A stretch of DNA of 64,000 bases, taken from positions 372,001 through 436,000 of the forward strand of contig JBLWGC010000035.1 of the NCBI GenBank assembly GCA_048772705.1, given 5' to 3'. The translations under genes and the position numbers were made by a program. The notes beneath the pieces are model-generated. The model did not search any database, had not been told where the DNA came from, and worked only from the letters and a program-made list of their open reading frames with translations. Each line of letters opens with the position of its first letter. The first letter of the stretch is position 1. Below, in pieces: positions 11,119 through 21,417 of this stretch. Origin of the DNA: Leidyana gryllorum EB-2025a. Taxonomy: Eukaryota; Apicomplexa.

Positions 11119-14100
11119 TCACGCCATCACGAGCACTGCAGCAACAGCGAGTGCACTAAACGTCGCCAAGTTGCTCAGCGCTCCATCAGGCGCAACTCCA
11201 ACGTCTGTCGGTGAAACTGAAACGTCTGTTGTCGAATCTTCTGTTGCTTGGGTAGGTGAAGTAGTTGTTGTGGTGGTGGTTGAGCTAGTGGTGGTCGTCG
11301 GGGTGGTGGTAGTGGAAGTAGTGGGAGTCTCCTCCGTGGAAGTAGTGGGAGTCTCCTCCGTGGAAGTAGTGGGAGTCTCCTCCGTGGAAGTAGTGGGAGT
11401 CTCCTCCGTGGAAGTAGTGGTGGTGGTGGTAGGAGGTGTCATGGTGGTGGTAGATTCCTCCGTGGAGGTAGTAGTGGTAGTGGACTCCTCAGTGGTAGAC
11501 TCCTCTGTGGCTGGGGTAGATTCCTCCGTGGTCGACTCCTCAGTGGGCGGGGTAGACTCCGTAGTAGTGGTCGTGGACTCCTCAGTGGGCGGGGTAGAAT
11601 CCTCAGTGGTAGACGCCTCGGTGGCCGGGGTAGATTCCGTAGCCTCAGTGGTAGACTCCTCAGTGGGCGGGGTAGAATCCGTAGCCTCAGTGGTAGACGC
11701 CTCGGTGGCCGCGGTAGAATCCGTAGCCTCAGTGGTAGACGCCTCGGTGGCCGCGGTAGAATCCGTAGCCTCAGTGGTAGACGCCTCGGTGGCCGGGGTA
11801 GATTCCGTAGCCTCAGTGGTAGACTCCTCGGTGGCCGGGGTAGACTCCTCGGTGGTGGTGGTGGACCCTTCCGTGGTGGACTCCTCAGTGGCCGGGGTAG
11901 ACTCCGTAGTGGTGGTGGACTCCTCGGTGGCCGGGGTAGACTCCTCGGTGGTGGTGGTGGACCCTTCCGTGGTGGACTCTTCAGTGGGCGGGGTGGACCC
12001 TTCCGTGGTGGACTCTTCAGTGGGCGGGGTGGACTCCTCAGTGGTGGTGGTGGACTCCTCAGTGGCCGGGGTGGTCTCTTCAGTAGTGGTGGTAGTCTCT
12101 TCAGTTGTGGTGGTAGTCTCTTCACTTGTGGTGGTAGTCTCCTCCGTTGTGGTGGTAGGCTCCTCTGTAGTAGTGGGGGTCTCCTCCGTTGTGGTGGTTG
12201 TCTCATCTGTGGTGGTGGTGGTGTCCTCTGTAGTGGTGGTAGTCTCTTCAGTAGTGGTAGTAGGCTCCTCTGTAGTGGTGGTAGTGTCCTCTGTAGTGGT
12301 AGTAGTCTCTTCCGTTGTGGTGGTAGTCTCCTCTGTAGTAGTGGGGGTCTCCTCCGTTGTGGTGGTTGTCTCATCTGTAGTGGTGGGGGTCTCCTCCGTT
12401 GTGGTGGTTGTCTCATCTGTGGTGGTGGTGGTGTCCTCTGTAGTGGTGGGGGTGTCCTCTGTAGTGGTGGTTGTCTCATCTGTGGTGGTGGTGGTGTCCT
12501 CTGTAGTGGTGGGGGTCTCCTCCGTTGTGGTGGTTGTCTCATCTGTAGTGGTGGGGGTCTCCTCCGTTGTGGTTGTCTCATCTGTGGTGGTGGTGGTGTC
12601 CTCTGTAGTGGTGGGGGTCTCCTCCGTTGTGGTGGTTGTCTCATCTGTGGTGGTGGTGGTGTCCTCTGTAGTGGTGGGGGTCTCCTCCGTTGTGGTGGTT
12701 GTCTCATCTGTGGTGGTGGTGGTGGTGTCCTCTGTAGTGGTGGTAGGCTCCTCTGTAGTGGTGGTTGTCTCATCTGTGGTGGTGGTGGTGTCCTCTGTAG
12801 TGGTGGGGGTCTCCTCCGTTGTGGTGGTTGTCTCATCTGTAGTGGTGGGGGTCTCCTCCGTTGTGGTGGTTGTCTCATCTGTGGTGGTGGTGGTGTCCTC
12901 TGTAGTGGTGGGGGTGTCCTCTGTAGTGGTGGTTGTCTCATCTGTGGTGGTGGTGGTGTCCTCTGTAGTGGTGGGGGTCTCCTCCGTTGTGGTGGTTGTC
13001 TCATCTGTAGTGGTGGGGGTCTCCTCCGTTGTGGTGGTTGTCTCATCTGTAGTGGTGGGGGTGTCCTCTGTAGTGGTGGTTGTCTCATCTGTGGTGGTGG
13101 TGGTGTCCTCTGTAGTGGTGGGGGTCTCCTCCGTTGTGGTGGTTGTCTCATCTGTAGTGGTGGTTGTCTCATCTGTGGTGGTGGTGGTGTCCTCTGTAGT
13201 GGTGGGGGTCTCCTCCGTTGTGGTGGTTGTCTCATCTGTGGTGGTGGTGGTGTCCTCTGTAGTGGTGGGGGTCTCCTCCGTTGTGGTGGTTGTCTCATCT
13301 GTGGTGGTGGTGGTGGTGTCCTCTGTAGTGGTGGTAGGCTCCTCTGTAGTGGTGGTTGTCTCATCTGTGGTGGTGGTGGTGTCCTCTGTAGTGGTGGGGG
13401 TCTCCTCCGTTGTGGTGGTTGTCTCATCTGTAGTGGTGGGGGTCTCCTCCGTTGTGGTGGTTGTCTCATCTGTGGTGGTGGTGGTGTCCTCTGTAGTGGT
13501 GGGGGTCTCCTCCGTTGTGGTGGTTGTCTCATCTGTGGTGGTGTCCTCTGTAGTGGTGGGGGTCTCCTCCGTTGTGGTGGTTGTCTCATCTGTGGTGGTG
13601 GTGGTGGTGTCCTCTGTAGTGGTGGTAGGCTCCTCTGTAGTGGTGGTTGTCTCATCTGTGGTGGTGGTGGTGTCCTCTGTAGTGGTGGGGGTCTCCTCCG
13701 TTGTGGTGGTTGTCTCATCTGTAGTGGTGGGGGTCTCCTCCGTTGTGGTGGTTGTCTCATCTGTGGTGGTGGTGGTGTCCTCTGTAGTGGTGGGGGTCTC
13801 CTCCGTTGTGGTGGTTGTCTCATCTGTGGTGGTGGTGGTGTCCTCTGTAGTGGTGGTGGTCTCCTCCGTTGTGGTGGTGGTAGTCACCTCCAAGTCTAGT
13901 TCTACCATTTTACCCTCATCGTTGCCAAGTTGATTCTTGTAGTAAATCCTACTACGCAACGTTACTTCGAGATGATCGGCGCTGTGGGTAATCGGGCGTC
14001 TGAACTCAAAAAGAGCACCGTCGGAATTGATCTGGTCGACCTCCCACTCCTCAGACCACTCGGTGGAGCGAGCATCTTCGTCTTGTTCGCCGGATGTACT

Positions 14101-17100
14101 GGCCACGACGTCCACTTGGAAGGGGCCACGGAGTGTCTCCGCAGCATCGACCGAAGCCTTCAGGGTAAGTTCGAGCTGGTCGTCAGCATCGACAGCAAAT
14201 TGCGGAGCTTGAATGAACTCCCAAGAAATCTTCGATCTCAGATCGCTCACAGTGTCATATGAGCGAGAGTATGAGCGCGGTTTGACTGTTCCCTCGGTCT
14301 GTTGTTTATGGGTGAGGTATTCTTCCATATTGATGGCATCAAAGATGCCGAGGTCCCGAACGTCTTTGCCCAACAAAAAGCCATCGAAATTGTGACCACC
14401 TCCGGCCAGGAAGTTGTTGGTCACGATTCTGTACTCTGAGTCGGGTAGGATCGGAAGACCAGTCTCCTCTATAATGAGGCTGTCTTCGAGTATTTCATTG
14501 TGCTCAGCAGATCCATGATCCGCGAATTTCCAAGTGAATCCAGACACTTGCATGATGTAATCGTTTCGAGATTCGTGCCACTGGTTCTCGAGAATCTTGA
14601 CCAGGTCAGCTCCAGTGACGGTCATGAGCACCAGTGAGTTGGAATAGGGCAAAGCTTCCCAAACGTTGTGTCGAGTGATCACTCCAGTCTCAGCGGTATT
14701 CCAGTCCGCCATCACAGATTGGCAATGAGTGAAGGCGAATTGCACGTTGGAGTCGGACTTCTGAGCAGCCCAGAGGAATGAGTCAGCAACCAGTGCTCCA
14801 AGAGGACTTTCGGTATACTGCGGCTGAGGCCAGTCGACAGAGGTTTCTGCCAAAACTTGGGCTCCAACAACGGCAGCGTCCGCGAAAGCTTGCATAACGA
14901 CATTCTTGACCTTCTCGGTACGATCAGACACTCCTGATGCAACGAGTCCGGTCGCCGAATCTATCCACTGCTCCTTCTCCTCATCCCAGTGAACGGTGTG
15001 CGTTGTGGGTTGGAAGCTGCCAGACACTGACAACAGCTGGTGAGACGAGCCGTCAAAGACGAGCTCGTAGACACTCAAAGCACGGCCATGGCTCCAACCT
15101 TGACCAACTACAGCAGTAGTGGTTCCGTCAACAGGGTTCCAAGAGTAAGACTGGTGTGTGTGAGCACTGGAAACGATTTGCACTCTGGGGTCCAAGTCTT
15201 TCAAGAAGTGCGCAAATTCAGCAGTTGGATGGGCCTCAACATATTCATCAGCCGTCTCCGCCGATGTCTCAGCGCCCTGATGTATGAGGGCCAAGACGAC
15301 GTCGGCACCTTCCTCCAAGACGGTATCCACCAACTCGTTGACCCCATCAACAGCTGAACCCACATCGATCTTGCTGGTAGCCAGCGCGTTGGTCGTCTGT
15401 TTCAGACTCTCGAGAGTGACTCCAATGACGCCAATCTTGTAGGTCTCACCCTCGACTTCCACGTCGATGATGGTGTGACCCGGCATCGCCTTCTCGTTGG
15501 TACCTTTGACCATCACGTTGGCTCCCAAGGGAGTACCGACGAAATCTGTGATGGACAAAAAGTAATCCAGGCCAGTCTCGTGGCCGTAGGCGTGGTCAAT
15601 GTCGTGATTGCCCAGAACTGTGGCTTTGGTCCCCCACTGTTTGGCAATCTCCAAGATCGGCTGGTCGTTGTTCAGAGCGGATTCCACTTGGGTGGCGCCG
15701 ATGGTGTCGCCGCCACTCAAAACGATTTGGGCATCCACATTGCGAGCCGCCAAGTCATCCAATGTTAAACTAGTTGCAATGGCGCCGTAGTACCCTTCTC
15801 CGGCGGTATTCTTCGTCTGGCGGATGGCTCCGTGGATATCATTGTAAACAACAACTTGGACAGTTTTGTTGGCGCGGAATTTCAGTGAATGCGTGTGGCT
15901 GACTCCAGCTGGCATCGGATTTCTATCGAATACCTCCGAGAAGAGTGCGAACTCAAAATTCACCTCAACTCCGTCCTCAAACGGTACAGGGATTGACGGT
16001 CTCAAGGGGGTTGTAGAGGTGAGCTCTCCATCGATCTCAATCCAACGAGTTTCATCCGGTTGCCTGCTGTCTGTGTATACCAGCCGGAAAGGACCTTGAG
16101 CGACGAGATCTTCTTCAGGTAACTCGTATACCAGAGCGAGGAGACCCAAGGATTGGTCATATGTAACAGAGGTGAGTTCAACATGTGCGGAGACATCGGC
16201 GGTGATATCCACTGCCCGTTCGAATGGGACCTCCACAAGCTTCCCATCATTCTCAGCTGCCATTGCTTCATTGTATTCAATGGTATATTGGTTGTCAGCG
16301 TCTGCTCTGTGCTGACGGTCAGTACCCTTAGCGAAATCCACAAAGTTGTCCCCTCCAGGAGAAAGGAAGTTGTTGGTGACGACACGGTACGTAGCCTCCA
16401 ACGTCATGGGAACATACTCGTTCGTGTGTCTGTCGATCACTTGCATGGAGTCCGCCAGAATACGATGGCCCAGTTCTTGAGTAGGATCATATTTGTAGGT
16501 CATACCGCTGATCTGAAGATGGTACATCCCACGCTCGCTTCCTGAAGCAGCGATCCACTGATGCTCAAGTACGCCCTTGATGTCGGTACCGGTCATAGTC
16601 ATCACCTCCAACTCATTGCTGAAAGGAAGGGTGTCGAAGACGCTACGAACAGTCACGTCTCCCTCTTGCCAGTCCTTTCGAATTCCACCGTCATTGGTGA
16701 AAGCGATCTCTACAGTTTCATCGGACTGGCGAGCTTTGTGCAACATCGCGTCAACAATGTGGCAGCCCAACTCGGTCTCGGAGCCGCCGGGCGCACGCCA
16801 AGTCTTAGCGATCTTACCAGTGATCCGCGAACCAGTTTCGTCAGCAGAGACGATCGCTCGCTTAATTTCCTCATTCACTTGCAGAAGCAACTCTGGTAGC
16901 TCAGCTTCTGCGTCAGGTGACAGAGGTTCGCCGTTTTCCTCCCATCTCTCAGTGTCGTAATTGTAATAGATTGATTGGCGGACAGAAGTGTACGAGACAG
17001 AAGGTGGTGCTACGAGTTGTCGTGTGTTGCGCGAGAGCTCAAAGTCAAAAGTGGCCAGGTTTACTCCATAGGAACCCGCCTGGATAACCGGTGGTAGATT

Positions 17101-18396
17101 GGGATTGTTGGTACTGCTGGCCCAGTTGTAGTTTTGATGAGTGTGGGCCGTGGCCAACACATCAATGTATCGGTCTTCAGTGTTGAGATTCTGCAAAAAT
17201 TGGGTAAATTCTGATCCAACATTGTTGTCCATCTGGGAATCAACATCCTTGTTGGACGCCGAACCGCCTTGGTGGTACAAACAAATAACGATATCACATT
17301 CTTCTTCTTCTTTGAGGATCTTAGCGTACTTGTTGGCTTCCGGGGCAGCTTCCAAAAACTTGAGCGCTGCCACGTTGTCATATACCACGACGGAGGGCAG
17401 AGACTCCAAAGTAACCCCTACAAACCCGATCTTATATCTCTCGCCTTCGCGGTCAATCTCGACGATATGTGTGGCATCCAGAAAGACGTCTCCGGGTTGT
17501 TTGCCTTCCGGAGCGTTCTCTCCCCACACGATATTGGCCCCCAGCTGAGGGAATTTGAACTTGGTTTCGGCATCTTGCATGATGCTTTCATATCCGCGAT
17601 CAAATTCGTGATTGCCAAGGGCCTGGCACTCAGTTCTCCACATATGAGCTATAGTCTTGGTGGGGTCATCATCGTTGGCGGCAGACTCGAACAGAGTGCC
17701 GCCAATCGTGTCTCCCACGCTGACCACAATCAAATCTTCTCCAGCATTCTCTTTTCTCATTTGTTCAAGCTTCATTGTCATACTTAGGGCTCCCGAGTAT
17801 GCACCAGCGTTGTTTGGGCCTTGTTGTACAATGTATCCATGGAAATCATTGTAGGCGGCAACACGGATGATGTCCACCTTCGCCTCTACGGGGACTACCG
17901 ATTGAGTGCTGTACACCGGTTCGTCTTTGTAGTGGACTGTCAAGGTAAAAGGGTAAGCTCCGGCAGCTGTTGTCTTGGGGATGCTGAGTAACACCTTGAA
18001 TCTTTGGCTCTCTTCCTTAGTAAGCGCCGCAAGTCTTGTGGCATACCCAGGCTCCCCAACTTCAATCGACTCAACAGATATGCCTATACCAGTCAAACCT
18101 TCTACCTTCACCGTGTATTCACCGCGATGCTCGCGATCAACTTGCTGTATGATACCAGAGATTTCGTACAATTCACCAGGATGAGCGACACGATAAGTGC
18201 CACTCTTGTTTTGTGTGTCTAGAACAACGTATGGATCGATCGTTTCGTTCGCGATCGTAGGGACGGTCTCTCGACGGTGGGACTCCACCAGAGAGTCGCG
18301 AAATGCTTTCTGCGCGGCCGTGAGAGGTACCTCGGGCAACCTTCCGGTGGCCACGGCCAGGCATACTCCGAACAATCCTAGTAGTTTCAGATACAT
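11119..18396 (-). CDS. Giant tandem-domain 5'-nucleotidase with Thr-rich stalk and GPI signal
   Basis: One uninterrupted frame of 2425 residues with an ATG and signal peptide (LKLLGLFGVCLAVATG). Residues ~170-730 form nucleotidase unit 1 (AYNDFHGY, VGDTIGG, ALGNHEFDRG, LYHQGG, ATAHTHQN, then TNDGGIRKDW and FLSPGGDNF). Residues ~840-1390 form unit 2 (VYNDIHGA, GGDTIGAT, VLGNHDIDHA, ALIHQGA, SSAHTHQSY, FLAGGGHNF); here the nucleoside-domain motif has changed to THCQSVMADW, so unit 2 may differ in substrate. From ~1500 to ~2390 the chain is almost only Thr, Glu, Asp, Ser and Pro (TTTTEETPTTTED units), a mucin-like stalk expected to be O-glycosylated. A hydrophobic tail (ATFSALAVAAVLVMA) ends it as a GPI signal. 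It should display two nucleotidase heads far from the membrane. Confidence 0.9.
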   Translation of the reverse strand: MYLKLLGLFGVCLAVATGRLPEVPLTAAQKAFRDSLVESHRRETVPTIANETIDPYVVLDTQNKSGTYRVAHPGELYEISGIIQQVDREHRGEYTVKVEGLTGIGISVESIEVGEPGYATRLAALTKEESQRFKVLLSIPKTTAAGAYPFTLTVHYKDEPVYSTQSVVPVEAKVDIIRVAAYNDFHGYIVQQGPNNAGAYSGALSMTMKLEQMRKENAGEDLIVVSVGDTIGGTLFESAANDDDPTKTIAHMWRTECQALGNHEFDRGYESIMQDAETKFKFPQLGANIVWGENAPEGKQPGDVFLDATHIVEIDREGERYKIGFVGVTLESLPSVVVYDNVAALKFLEAAPEANKYAKILKEEEECDIVICLYHQGGSASNKDVDSQMDNNVGSEFTQFLQNLNTEDRYIDVLATAHTHQNYNWASSTNNPNLPPVIQAGSYGVNLATFDFELSRNTRQLVAPPSVSYTSVRQSIYYNYDTERWEENGEPLSPDAEAELPELLLQVNEEIKRAIVSADETGSRITGKIAKTWRAPGGSETELGCHIVDAMLHKARQSDETVEIAFTNDGGIRKDWQEGDVTVRSVFDTLPFSNELEVMTMTGTDIKGVLEHQWIAASGSERGMYHLQISGMTYKYDPTQELGHRILADSMQVIDRHTNEYVPMTLEATYRVVTNNFLSPGGDNFVDFAKGTDRQHRADADNQYTIEYNEAMAAENDGKLVEVPFERAVDITADVSAHVELTSVTYDQSLGLLALVYELPEEDLVAQGPFRLVYTDSRQPDETRWIEIDGELTSTTPLRPSIPVPFEDGVEVNFEFALFSEVFDRNPMPAGVSHTHSLKFRANKTVQVVVYNDIHGAIRQTKNTAGEGYYGAIATSLTLDDLAARNVDAQIVLSGGDTIGATQVESALNNDQPILEIAKQWGTKATVLGNHDIDHAYGHETGLDYFLSITDFVGTPLGANVMVKGTNEKAMPGHTIIDVEVEGETYKIGVIGVTLESLKQTTNALATSKIDVGSAVDGVNELVDTVLEEGADVVLALIHQGAETSAETADEYVEAHPTAEFAHFLKDLDPRVQIVSSAHTHQSYSWNPVDGTTTAVVGQGWSHGRALSVYELVFDGSSHQLLSVSGSFQPTTHTVHWDEEKEQWIDSATGLVASGVSDRTEKVKNVVMQAFADAAVVGAQVLAETSVDWPQPQYTESPLGALVADSFLWAAQKSDSNVQFAFTHCQSVMADWNTAETGVITRHNVWEALPYSNSLVLMTVTGADLVKILENQWHESRNDYIMQVSGFTWKFADHGSAEHNEILEDSLIIEETGLPILPDSEYRIVTNNFLAGGGHNFDGFLLGKDVRDLGIFDAINMEEYLTHKQQTEGTVKPRSYSRSYDTVSDLRSKISWEFIQAPQFAVDADDQLELTLKASVDAAETLRGPFQVDVVASTSGEQDEDARSTEWSEEWEVDQINSDGALFEFRRPITHSADHLEVTLRSRIYYKNQLGNDEGKMVELDLEVTTTTTTEETTTTTEDTTTTTDETTTTTEETPTTTEDTTTTTDETTTTTEETPTTTDETTTTTEETPTTTEDTTTTTDETTTTTEEPTTTTEDTTTTTTDETTTTTEETPTTTEDTTTDETTTTTEETPTTTEDTTTTTDETTTTTEETPTTTDETTTTTEETPTTTEDTTTTTDETTTTTEEPTTTTEDTTTTTTDETTTTTEETPTTTEDTTTTTDETTTTTEETPTTTEDTTTTTDETTTTTDETTTTTEETPTTTEDTTTTTDETTTTTEDTPTTTDETTTTTEETPTTTDETTTTTEETPTTTEDTTTTTDETTTTTEDTPTTTEDTTTTTDETTTTTEETPTTTDETTTTTEETPTTTEDTTTTTDETTTTTEEPTTTTEDTTTTTTDETTTTTEETPTTTEDTTTTTDETTTTTEETPTTTEDTTTTTDETTTTEETPTTTDETTTTTEETPTTTEDTTTTTDETTTTTEDTPTTTEDTTTTTDETTTTTEETPTTTDETTTTTEETPTTTEETTTTTEETTTTTEDTTTTTEEPTTTTEETTTTTEDTTTTTDETTTTTEETPTTTEEPTTTTEETTTTSEETTTTTEETTTTTEETTPATEESTTTTEESTPPTEESTTEGSTPPTEESTTEGSTTTTEESTPATEESTTTTESTPATEESTTEGSTTTTEESTPATEESTTEATESTPATEASTTEATDSTAATEASTTEATDSTAATEASTTEATDSTPPTEESTTEATESTPATEASTTEDSTPPTEESTTTTTESTPPTEESTTEESTPATEESTTEESTTTTTSTEESTTTMTPPTTTTTTSTEETPTTSTEETPTTSTEETPTTSTEETPTTSTTTTPTTTTSSTTTTTTTSPTQATEDSTTDVSVSPTDVGVAPDGALSNLATFSALAVAAVLVMA
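11270..13890 (-). repeat. Coding minisatellite (Thr/Glu-rich stalk)
   Basis: About 2.6 kb of short repeats inside the giant nucleotidase gene. The coding-strand unit encodes blocks such as ETTTTTEETPTTTED and DTTTTTDETTTTT; units vary by whole codons, keeping the frame. The 3' part (about 11450-12060) has degenerated to Ser/Thr/Pro/Ala-rich units, while 12160-13850 is nearly uniform and so probably recently expanded. Both strands stay open in other frames across the block, a by-product of the codon-length unit. Length is probably variable between strains. Confidence 0.9.
12690..13830. repeat. Higher-order repeat blocks within the stalk
   Basis: The same long run of variant units occurs three times, recognisable by the rare GGCTCCTCTGTAG variant at about 12746, 13337 and 13628. 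Flanking units match for well over 150 bp on the downstream side and about 50 bp upstream. Confidence 0.7.
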
Positions 18397-18696
18397 CAGT
18401 GATACGAATCACTTGCAAAAAAAACTTGGACGGGACTTTGAAGCTTCGTGTCCCAGAAACCTCCTGAGGTCCCATTCAGCGCACAGCCATCAAACTTCCG
18501 AAAATCTTCGTCTGACACACGCTATTGTTGCACATCCCGACTTCTGCATAACTAATTTGCTTTTCTCTCATTTTCAACTTTTCAAGATTCTTTCTACACC
18601 AATGCATCCGTTGAGTGCAGTTTTGCATGATGTTGCGGTGATTCAGCGCTGAAGTGAAAATGCATTGTCGGACGTCTGAGCGTCGACTCACAGATC
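18397..18696. other. Spacer upstream of the giant nucleotidase gene
   Basis: About 300 bp between the end of the decayed nucleotidase copy and the ATG at 18396. It should contain the promoter of the giant gene. I see no clear motif or gene. Confidence 0.4.
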
Positions 18697-21417
18697 TCAT
18701 TCCACGTGTATGGATGGCTGAAAGATGTTTGAGCGGCTTCTGTGCAGTGGAGTCATTGTTTGGCAGGTTTCGGGGTTCACAAGTGGCTCGTCAAGAAGAG
18801 CAAAGAGCCAAGTGGATGTATAAGCTAAAATGAGGAGGACGACAGGACTCGTACTCAGCAGACCACTCATCCCGTTGTCTAGCGGCATATATCTCGCCTG
18901 CAGGCCGCGCGGCAAAGGTGTGTTCAAGGCATCTTGATTGTGGGCTTCAACACTCAAGTATTGCAAACCGCGTTCTCTGATCTCTTTTGTTGACATCAAC
19001 AACGTTATCTGATGGGAACCAATGTGGGCTTCGACGGAACCAACATAGACACGCGCTCGTTAATGAGGCTCTTGAGAGGGGTGAGGCTCAAGCTGAGCCT
19101 CGAGTTCCCACTTCGCCGCGTTGTTGGTGCAGGCGGCCTTCGTGGTATCTATATGTCGCAGATGCGTCAACTGGACCGAGCTATATATCGGTGGCATCAC
19201 AAGATAGAGATCAGTCTGTCCAGTCAAGACCTTCGAGCAATGAAAGTTGATGGTGATGCTGATCTCGGTCATCGTCCCAGATTGAGGTGGTCCCGTGACC
19301 TCCAGTTGGCAACTATCAGTCTTATTGTTCCCGGCTAAGAGCGCTCTGTAATCTGGAGGCAGTGAGAGTGATGTTTCTTGAACACCCTTGTTCCAGGCGA
19401 ATAACCGAAACGCGTCAGCGACTTGATACGTCGTCTCATTACACCGCGTGCTTGGGATTCTCGAGATGGCCGAGATTGCATCTCCTCCGGGCCGAACAAA
19501 GTCAGGGATAGCAATTAAGTACTCGCCGTCTGATACCAACGGTTGTAGGTTGCCTGATTGGTCGAAGACCTCCATGGACACAATCTGGAACGTGTCCTCA
19601 GCGGAATTCGGGGAGAACTCGTAAACAAGCCCACGGCTTGATGTCAGAGTACGCCACTTTCGTCCCCGTCCGCGTATCCGAGAAAAGTTTTGCTGCTCCT
19701 GAAAGAGATCCAGCGACTCAAAACCCTTCAGTCGACAAACCCACAGTGTATCCGAAAACGGCACAATGCGACTCATCTTTTGCCGGTCCAGAGCGTGCGC
19801 TGAATCCAGAAGGAAGCCCCCCGCACCATCCTGGAATTCAATACAGCTGCCGTCAGACTGGGTTCTTCATCCAGCATAACCGTCTCCACTGCATCTGCCA
19901 CCAATCGTGCGAGACCATTGTCTTCCATCTCAGACACATCAGGGGCAGGCATGCGGCATCGAATATCGCCGTGGTGAGGGTTCGAATTTGCTTCCTCGAC
20001 TTCCGCCTCCCAGAGTTGCAGCATCTCAAAGATTCTCTGTGCGTCAGCCTGCCCGTCCACCCACTGTTGATCGTAGCAAGATTCCCAAAGACAATGATCA
20101 ACTACTTCTACATTGTGACCGACAACGTCATAAGCAGTCATTCGGCCGTGATTGAACTTAAACCGGTGCAATGCGAACTCTTGTAGTCTTCCTCGTGTCT
20201 GTACAACTGACCGAGTCCACCCGACCGGCACATTTGAGTGCGCAAGGTCATCAGCGGTCTGTGTGATGTACAGCCCCTGCTTTGAGCTTCCGCCGACAAT
20301 CAAGTCCACATTCGTGTCCAGTTTGGAGATCAGTGTCAGGAATTCGCTGTCGGGGGCCGAAGAATCGCTGAGACTGTCATGTACCAGCGCTATCACAGCT
20401 GAGCATCCCAACTCTTCCTTCACACCTTCGGCCCAAATATTTCCCGGGATGTGAGGCTCTTCAATACTCCAGTGCTCCCGGGCGAAGAGTGGAACACTGT
20501 TCAGCGCGGAAGACGGCAGAAGCCCTATGAATCCAACCTTATACTCGACACCATCGTTCCCAATCAGGGACTTGATCTTGTACGGCTCAAATATCCATCC
20601 AGGTATTTCAAAGTCCCTTGGGCGTAATGGACGGGAGTTTGTCCGGTCCCATGCATTTGTGATTATGAGAGACGTCTGTGATGCAAGCCGAAACCGATAT
20701 CGCCAGAAATTGGAAACCTCGAAATTGCCCAGACTTGAGGTCCAAATTCGACAAGAGTCCATTAAGATGTCTTCGAAGCTATCAAGCCCGACTTGATTCG
20801 AGTAGCCAGGCTCACCAACATTATATCGAGTAGACACGAACTCTAAGAGCGGGAATAGTGACTCCCGGAAATGGGACATGGCGTACCCAAAGTGGATCAT
20901 GGAAGCCTTGTTGCTGTCCGTCGAGTCCCGAGACACGTAATTACCTTTGATGCTGCTGATGCTGCCCACTACATATTCGGTCTCGGGAGTATCCAGTGGC
21001 ACCTTGTCTCTCAAACATAACTTCCCCCATTGTATTGCAAAAGCTCCGTTATCAGACGTTACATTCTCGTCAACGGAACTTTCAACAACGAACCATATGT
21101 CAAGTTCTGGATTAACTTCACGGAACGGCGATCGAAGTCTGCGAAGTTCAAAATCTTCCGGCAAGGTCATCCAAACAGGTTCAGTGCCATTGTTATACGC
21201 TTTGAGGAATTGTTCCACCTTGTATCCCGCTCCTTCCTGATGGTGAACGTGTAAAGCCTCCAGTGAAGCGTTGCCAGATGCTTCCACTTCTAAGAAACCA
21301 AAGCTTGTCTCCTGGACCTACCACTTCGGGGTGGTGGTACATATATCCCTGTTGGCCGTGAGCAGTACTCCATAGAAGGAAAGATATGAGTGCAGTCCAA
21401 CTTTTACCCCTCCTCAT
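18697..21417 (-). pseudogene. Decayed 5'-nucleotidase paralogue
   Basis: It begins with an ATG and signal peptide (SWTALISFLLWSTAHG) and ends with a tail matching the GPI signal region of the paralogues (STSPVVLLILAYTSTWLFAL), so the ancestral gene was full length. The reading frame changes near 21300 and again near 19825, and an in-frame TAA at 19060-19062 is followed by about 120 more residues in the same frame. Catalytic blocks are also lost: SLGNFEVS where paralogues have GNHEFD, VGGSSKQG for GHTH, and ALVHDS for the HQGG block. Loss of metal ligands together with frame breaks indicates a pseudogene. The central ~500-codon frame is nevertheless still open, so inactivation may be recent or a pseudoenzyme stage may have come first. 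Confidence 0.8.

Noticed and set aside
11439-13823. Minus-strand Pro/Arg/Gln-rich frame of 794 codons
   Set aside because: It is a shifted reading of the same repeat, confined to the repeat block.
11270-13890. Regular repeats resembling a CRISPR array
   Set aside because: The units are contiguous and coding, with no unique spacers, in a eukaryotic genome.
11171-13933. Plus-strand frame of 920 codons (Val/Ser-rich) opposite the stalk
   Set aside because: It mirrors the Thr repeat, has no start context or domain, and the minus-strand frame is supported by nucleotidase domains, a signal peptide and a GPI tail.
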